Of a stretch of 64,000 nt of DNA, positions 60,101 to 64,000 are shown piece by piece. A program made the translations under genes and the position numbers. This DNA comes from Alisma plantago-aquatica (taxonomy: Eukaryota > Streptophyta > Magnoliopsida > Alismatales > Alismataceae), in the NCBI GenBank assembly GCA_963693085.1, contig OY856411.1, positions 1,350,789,550 to 1,350,853,549 on the forward strand, written 5' to 3'. Each line of letters starts with the position of its first letter. The first letter of the stretch is position 1. The notes under the pieces are model-generated. The model saw only the letters and a list, made by a program, of their open reading frames with translations. It did no database searches and was not told where the DNA came from.

Positions 60101-60572
60101 GAGTTAACTCATAGGTTCCTACGGCACTGGCGGCAACTCTTGCCCCATTAGCAACACATAGTTCAACCTCGCCTTTCCCCAAAGGCCTACTTCTCTTAAG
60201 ATCCTTCACATTTGAACAAATGTGAGATCCGCATCCGGTATCAAGTACCCATGACGAAGAAGTAGTAAAGTTAATCTCTATCACGTATACACCAGAAGTA
60301 GAGATCTCTATCTCCGACTTCTTCTTCCATTGTCCCTTCCATCCTCTCCATGTAGAAGAAATTGGTTTGGCGAGAGAACACTTCTCTCCCTTACCTATTT
60401 TCTTCTTCACCAACGCATTAAGCGTACATAGAGTGGATTTTAAGGCTCCTGGTATATCTGGATTGTGCAGAACACTTCTCACAGTCCTCAACCAGTTATG
60501 GAATTTATTCTCAATTAATTTGCCCATTTTAAAAGATGATTCTTTTGCCATTCTACAAGAGAAAATTTGCAT
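57183..60572 (-). CDS. Copia polyprotein: truncated gag fused to protease-integrase-RT-RNase H
   Basis: 1129 codons without a stop. The likely start is M8 (MAKESSFKMGK). Residues 20-45 keep the start of gag (NKFHNWLRTVRSVL), but the rest of capsid and the zinc knuckle are missing. Protease: WVLDTGCGSH, Asp111. Integrase: zinc ligands His246, His251, Cys277, Cys280, and catalytic Asp307, Asp370, Glu406 in a D-x35-E arrangement (LRSDRGGEY, NGVSERRNR). RT: QMDVKTAFLNG, then YVDG at residues 801-804 where copia RTs have YVDD, so an essential aspartate is lost by one base change (GAC to GGC). RNase H keeps YTDAS, TEAEY, YCDN and IADPLTK. All other motifs appear sound. The product would be expected to lack reverse transcription. 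Confidence 0.9.
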   Translation of the reverse strand: MQIFSCRMAKESSFKMGKLIENKFHNWLRTVRSVLHNPDIPGALKSTLCTLNALVKKKIGKGEKCSLAKPISSTWRGWKGQWKKKSEIEISTSGVYVIEINFTTSSSWVLDTGCGSHICSNVKDLKRSRPLGKGEVELCVANGARVAASAVGTYELTLPSGLIIELKNCYYVPAINRNIISVSCLDKDGFEFLIKNGKCSISKDGIFYGSAPMSYGLYLIDLETSVYNVNTKKQKLNDSNKTYLWHCRLGHINEKRISRLHKDGYLDSFDYESIETCESCLLGKMTKTPFSGKGERASDLLGLIHTDVCGPFRTNARNGYQYFITFTDDFSRYDYVYLMKHKSETLERFKDFMNEVQNQLGKSIKALRSDRGGEYLSQEFEDLLRARGIVSQWTPPGTPHHNGVSERRNRPLLDMVRSMMSFADLPISFWGHALETAAFTLNRVPSKSVQKTPYEIWYGKRPVLSFMKIWGCEAYVRKMFPNKLGPKSDKCYFFGYPKETRGYYLYHPTDNKVFVARDAVFREREFISKGNSGRIVELEEVQAQQENIEPVDVPEENVDSQGVVESQSPQVTQGPRRSSRTRLEPERFGYLVTQEGGELIIDDDPTTYVEAMEGPDSEKWLEAMRSEMESMYSNKVWTLVEPPEGAKPIGCKWVFKKKTDMDGNVQTYKGRLVAKGFRQIQGVDYDETFSPVAMIKSIRIMLAVAAYYDYEIWQMDVKTAFLNGNIHEDVYMTQPEGFVDPKNANKVCKLQRSIYGLKQASRSWNLRFDEEVKVFGFIQNEDEPCVYKKVSGSSTTFLILYVDGILLMGNDVLALEKVKTWLGKTFSMKDLGEASYILGIKIYRDRSRRLLGLSQSTYIDKVSKRFSMENSKRGNVPMLHGVTVSRAQCPQSCEERERMNGIPYASAIGSIMYAMLCTRPDVSYALSMTSRYQSDPGDAHWTAVKNILKYLRRTKDRSLVYGGEEELVVKGYTDASFQTDKDDYRSQSGFVFCLNNGAVSWKSSKQETVADSTTEAEYIAASHAAKEAVWIRKFISELGVVPISCDAIELYCDNNGAIAQAKEPRSHQRSKHILRPFHLIREIVQRGDVKICKVPTEDNIADPLTKALSQQKHDGHARSQGLRFLGDWL

Positions 60573-61698
60573 TTGTCAAAACCCTTTTGATTTGATTTGA
60601 ATAAAATTTGACGATAGTTAACTAGGCCTTTAATTAATTACCGCTCCCACTATTTTGACTCAAATTGATAGCCCTCACCATAAATTCGAAAGATTGCAGC
60701 GTACAATCTTCTAGTAGGTCAAGATCCTAAAATCCTCTGAGCCATGGACTAGCTAGGGCTGTCACCCACAACTCAGATCTCTCAGGTAGGCAACTCTTAC
60801 CAATTGCATCATATGCAACTCTTGAAAGATGTCATATGCAACTCCTTGCCATGATCATCTCCATGCCTCAAGGTACTAGATCCCATCTAGATCACCTTGT
60901 TTAGTCCGACCCAAAGCCAACACGATGAATATGCACCCTGCTAGGGCAGACCCACACATGCATCCTTCATGCTTCCACGAGATAGACGGTGCACCATGCT
61001 AGGGCGTGCCCACACTTGGTCGATCAAGCTTTTCACATGTGTCGCATTTGGAAGGCATCTAAAACTTAATATTTAATGAGGGATTTGGTTTTATATACAT
61101 ATACATATCCAATCACCACAATATATAGTATGTATCATATACATGCTATATCCCACAGAAAACATGCATAAACGATAAAAAAGCAATGATTATGGCCATC
61201 CTATTTGTGATTCCTCGAGCCAAGAGGAATCACGATCATCTAGGTCTACATCACATGTAACCTGTACAAGATGAAATCTGTGCCTGCCTTTCTGGGTTTG
61301 ATCAACTCATCTCCATGACTGATCGGCTCGCCATCAGGTAGGTTGTTCGGGTGCCACCAGCCGATCGACTGGCGCCTCCAGCCGATCGGTTCACCGGTCA
61401 TCGTGCATCTCCTCAGGTCGCCACCTGCTCATCTTGTTCCTCGAACCGACCATCTGGATCACCAACCGATCGGTTCACTCCTTGAACCGATCGTCTTTAG
61501 GTTGTCCGTCGTTCTTTGTTATAACATGAAATAAAATCTATCCTATTTACAATTGAATAGTGAAACCCCGAGTTACATTCGGGGGGAGCAAAGGTAGAAA
61601 AAGAATTCTCGAATTATTTCGAGTTACATCAGGAATATGAGAAAGGGAATCGGTGTGCAGACCGAGATGCAAGCAACCACACAAACAACCATACACAG
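60573..61698 (-). other. Leader of the TNT1-type copia, with palindromes and a possible intron
   Basis: 1.1 kb without a coding frame. On the minus strand TTTTCTCTTGTAG ends one base before the ATG of MAKESS, an excellent 3' splice-site shape, and CAATTGGTAAGAG near 60795 could be a donor. AACCGATCGGTT-type words recur at centres 61364/61385 and 61449/61469/61490 (spacing 20-21). No primer-binding site or LTR is found before 61699. Confidence 0.5.
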
Positions 61699-62515
61699 AG
61701 CTTGCTAGAATTGTTGATAATATGCATGTAGAATTAGATGATCTTGAACATGCTAATTCTTGCTTGCTTGATGATAAAAATGATTGTCTTAGTCAAGTAT
61801 ATTCTCTTAAACTTAAAAATGCTAGTTTGCTTGATAAGATTAATTTTTTAGAAGCTCAACCTCTCATGCCTAGTTCTAATGAAGAGCATACTTTAATTGT
61901 TGATTTTCTCATGCATATGATATTGGTGTTCTTAAATATGAAAACAAGGACAAATATTTTGTTTTGCAAGAATTATAATCTAAAAATGGTGTTTATCTTT
62001 CCAAGATTGCTTTGCTTGAAACAGAAAATGCCTCCTTGCTTGCTAAAATCAATGTGCTTGAATCTTGTTCTAGTAGAGAGAGTAATGTTGATGCTCTACA
62101 TATTTATAAAGAGTCCTTCATGACAAAATCTCTTTGCTTAGAAAATGATCTTTTACATGCTAGAGATAATATTAATCAATTGTCTTCTACTATTACCTCT
62201 CTTATGCATGATAATGATAGTTTGAGATCTTCTTTGCATAAATCCTTAGTTGGTAAAAGGAATCTTAATGATATCCTACACCATACTACTAAACAAATTG
62301 GTAGACATGGTTTAGGATATGATAGTAGTCAAAGGAACAACAAAGGTAAAGGACCTCCAATATTCCATGGAAAATCCTCTAGTTCCAAGACCGTGGGCAC
62401 ATGCAACTATTGTAATGAAATTGGTCATTATTCTACTTGTTGTCATTTTAGGAAAGCACCCAAGAGCAATAGGACTTGGGTTTCTAAGCTAACCCCTTCG
62501 GACCCAAAAACATGA
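61699..62515 (+). pseudogene. C-terminal half of S2-type gag
   Basis: Coiled-coil text beginning IVDNMHVELDDLEHANSCLL, then the same frameshift as S2 (about 61905), then the frame 62012-62515 ending in the knuckle CNYCNEIGHYSTCC followed by HFRK where S2 has PFRK. The capsid and first knuckle are missing to the left of the junction. An upstream frame from 61653 reads into it from the copia leader; that fusion is fortuitous. Confidence 0.75.
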
Positions 62516-64000
62516 TTGGGGACCATTTCATCTTTCTTCTTGTAGGTACTTGCAAATGGATTGACTTGAGCTATTGAATTGCAAATTGACTTCTCAATCC
62601 ACATGAAAGAAGAAAGGTGAGATGTGTAGAGGGTGACAACAAGTGGAAAAAGGAATGGTAAGAACAAAGGTAATGTTTTCTTGCTTATAACCATTTCTAA
62701 CTTGTTTTTGTCAAGTTAGTGTGCACTATGCATGTGGTTTTTGAGTCAAAAGTGGTATTTTATGTTTCTCTTCACACTCTTTCTCAAAAACTATTTCTAA
62801 TGCTTCTATAGTGCATTACTAACTTGCTCAGACATGTTTGGATATGGTTTGTATTTTTAGCATGCCTTTAAATATGTTTTTATGAAATATATATGCTTTT
62901 TGACAGTAGCTCTGTCGGTCAAGTTTTCCCTATTTGAAACTCGACCGACAGGCACCAATGGGTGTTGCCAACAACTGTCATCAGTCGAGTTGTCAATGCA
63001 CAGAACTCGACCGATAACACTAATCACAGAATATACATTTGGCTTATTGAATGAGAATTTCCCTCTCAACTAGATTTTCTCAATCAATAGCCTTATTCTT
63101 TGGCACTCCTTTGGTACCTTTATATATGCATATTGTCATGTTCTAAATTGCCTATCTTGCTTACAACTCTATCCTGCTAATTGCTCTAAATTGGTACATC
63201 TATATCTTGCAATTACATGCTTTGAGTTGTTGTGCAGGTTTTGATGATGATCTCTTTGGATCTTTTGGTTGTGTCTTAAATTACTTCCGTTGTACTCTAA
63301 CTTGCTACATCTATATAGTTGTATATCTTGTTTGGATACAACCTTCAGGTTCTTAGTGGTGATCATCTTTTGGTAATGATGCATACTTGTTAGTGAGTTA
63401 TATCCTTTCATGCTTCTAAAATTGCTTATCTCTTTGTTTGGATATATCTCTACATCTACTCATAGCTTGCTTTACCTTATGTATCTTTTGGTATCTTTTG
63501 CTATGATCTAGATCCTACTAGTAGTCCTAACTTGTGATAACATCTAAGAGTAGTTCATATACATGTAGTCCCCACCTTGTTTATAATTGGCATCTTTGCT
63601 CATCTAGTGGTATTCTACTATATGCTATGCTTGTATCTTGTCTCATACATGATCAAGCTTGTTCCTTGAATTGCATATCTACTATCTTGAGTTGCTTGCA
63701 TAATATTGTGATGCAGGGTACTTAGATCTACATTATATGTAGAAATTGGGGTATTTTTGGATTTTATGCAGATTTTGCTCCAGTTTTAGTTTTTGCTGCA
63801 AGAGTAGTGTTTTTATGCAGAAACAACCTTATGAGCAAGACTCATTGCTTTGCCATGAGTCCTGATACTTTTTGGGAAAATTTTATCATCTTGAGGGTCA
63901 AAATTGTGCTTTATTATTTTTCTGTAGCACTTCATCTTGCATTTTGGATTGTTCAAGTGCATTCTTTAACTTGTGTTTCTTTCTATACTTGGACAAGACC
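61699..64000 (+). mobile_element. Second copy of the S2 internal region (partial, runs off the window)
   Basis: It aligns to 49279-51580 with a constant offset of 12420: no indels and 23 substitutions by my count (1.0%). It begins inside gag at AGCTTGCT. The broken gag ends at 62515, followed by the same non-coding region, including internal inverted-repeat units at 62913-63015. Its 3' LTR would be expected to begin about 450 bp beyond the window. Confidence 0.9.

Larger units (their letters stand above)
54944..61698 (-). mobile_element. TNT1-type Ty1/copia element, one LTR, open pol
   Basis: On the minus strand: leader (61698-60573), a long open pol frame (60572-57183), polypurine tract (57180-57168) and 3' LTR (57167-54944). 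The 5' LTR and primer-binding site are missing; at 61699 the sequence changes abruptly to S2-like gag. The open frame suggests a fairly recent copy, but the RT active site and gag are both defective. I do not assign a formal lineage beyond TNT1-like. Confidence 0.85.

Noticed and set aside
61653..62123. Frame joining copia leader to S2 gag as a possible new fusion gene
   Set aside because: The first 16 codons come from a chance leader across a rearrangement junction and the rest follows the pre-existing broken gag frame.

Overview
This is plant nuclear DNA, almost certainly from a flowering plant with a large, repeat-rich genome. It is AT-rich and intergenic, with no convincing host gene, tRNA or rRNA. 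Nearly every interpretable stretch belongs to an LTR retrotransposon, a LINE or a SINE, often nested or broken. The lineages recognised are Ty3/gypsy Tekay/Del-like and Athila, and Ty1/copia Sirevirus-like, Ale-like and a TNT1-type family. The species cannot be named from this sequence.

Layout. 1-3936: 3' end of a Tekay/Del-like element with a 3.4-kb LTR. 4286-9100: debris, including two 3' tails of one LINE family, a small copia LTR and unassigned sequence. 8853-14424: 3' half of an Athila element (integrase end, spacer, ATHILA ORF-1-like ORF, hairpin plus polypurine tract, LTR). 14425-15297: 5' end of a minus-strand Tekay-like element. 15298-17405: two diverged direct copies of an unknown 0.9-kb sequence. 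18362-28471: minus-strand element with 4.3-kb LTRs and only a decayed gag. 30058-36065: a complete young Sirevirus-like element (S1) with TATAT target duplications, an intact 303-codon mini-gag and no pol. 38847-46072: an old Ale-like copia (AGAAT duplications) carrying a Sirevirus-type solo LTR and a probable SINE. 46863-53276: a second gag-only Sirevirus-like element (S2). 53390-54943: degraded gypsy LTR. 54944-61698: minus-strand copia with one LTR and an open 1129-codon pol, but an RT active site reading YVDG and a collapsed gag. 61699-64000: a 99%-identical partial copy of S2.

How the parts relate. Three elements keep gag and lack pol; one keeps pol and lacks most of gag. The two S2 copies share the same gag frameshift, so the defective form itself spread, which implies help in trans from an element not seen here.

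The most unusual signal is non-coding. Four element families each carry a private CG-containing palindromic or inverted-repeat word, clustered in the LTR and, in all but the Tekay-like one, again in internal untranslated DNA. In the Athila element 13 pairs of an ACACG-N-CGTGT word have centres 20-21 bp apart, and the pairs recur about every 61-83 bp. In the pol-bearing copia, AACCGATCGGTT words also recur mostly every 20-22 bp. In Sirevirus-type LTRs, four hairpin units recur every 63-65 bp (S2 and the solo LTR) and end 135-136 bp before the TATA box in all three LTR types. Palindrome clusters are known for Sireviruses; the same design, with helical spacing, in Athila and another copia family is what I would follow up.
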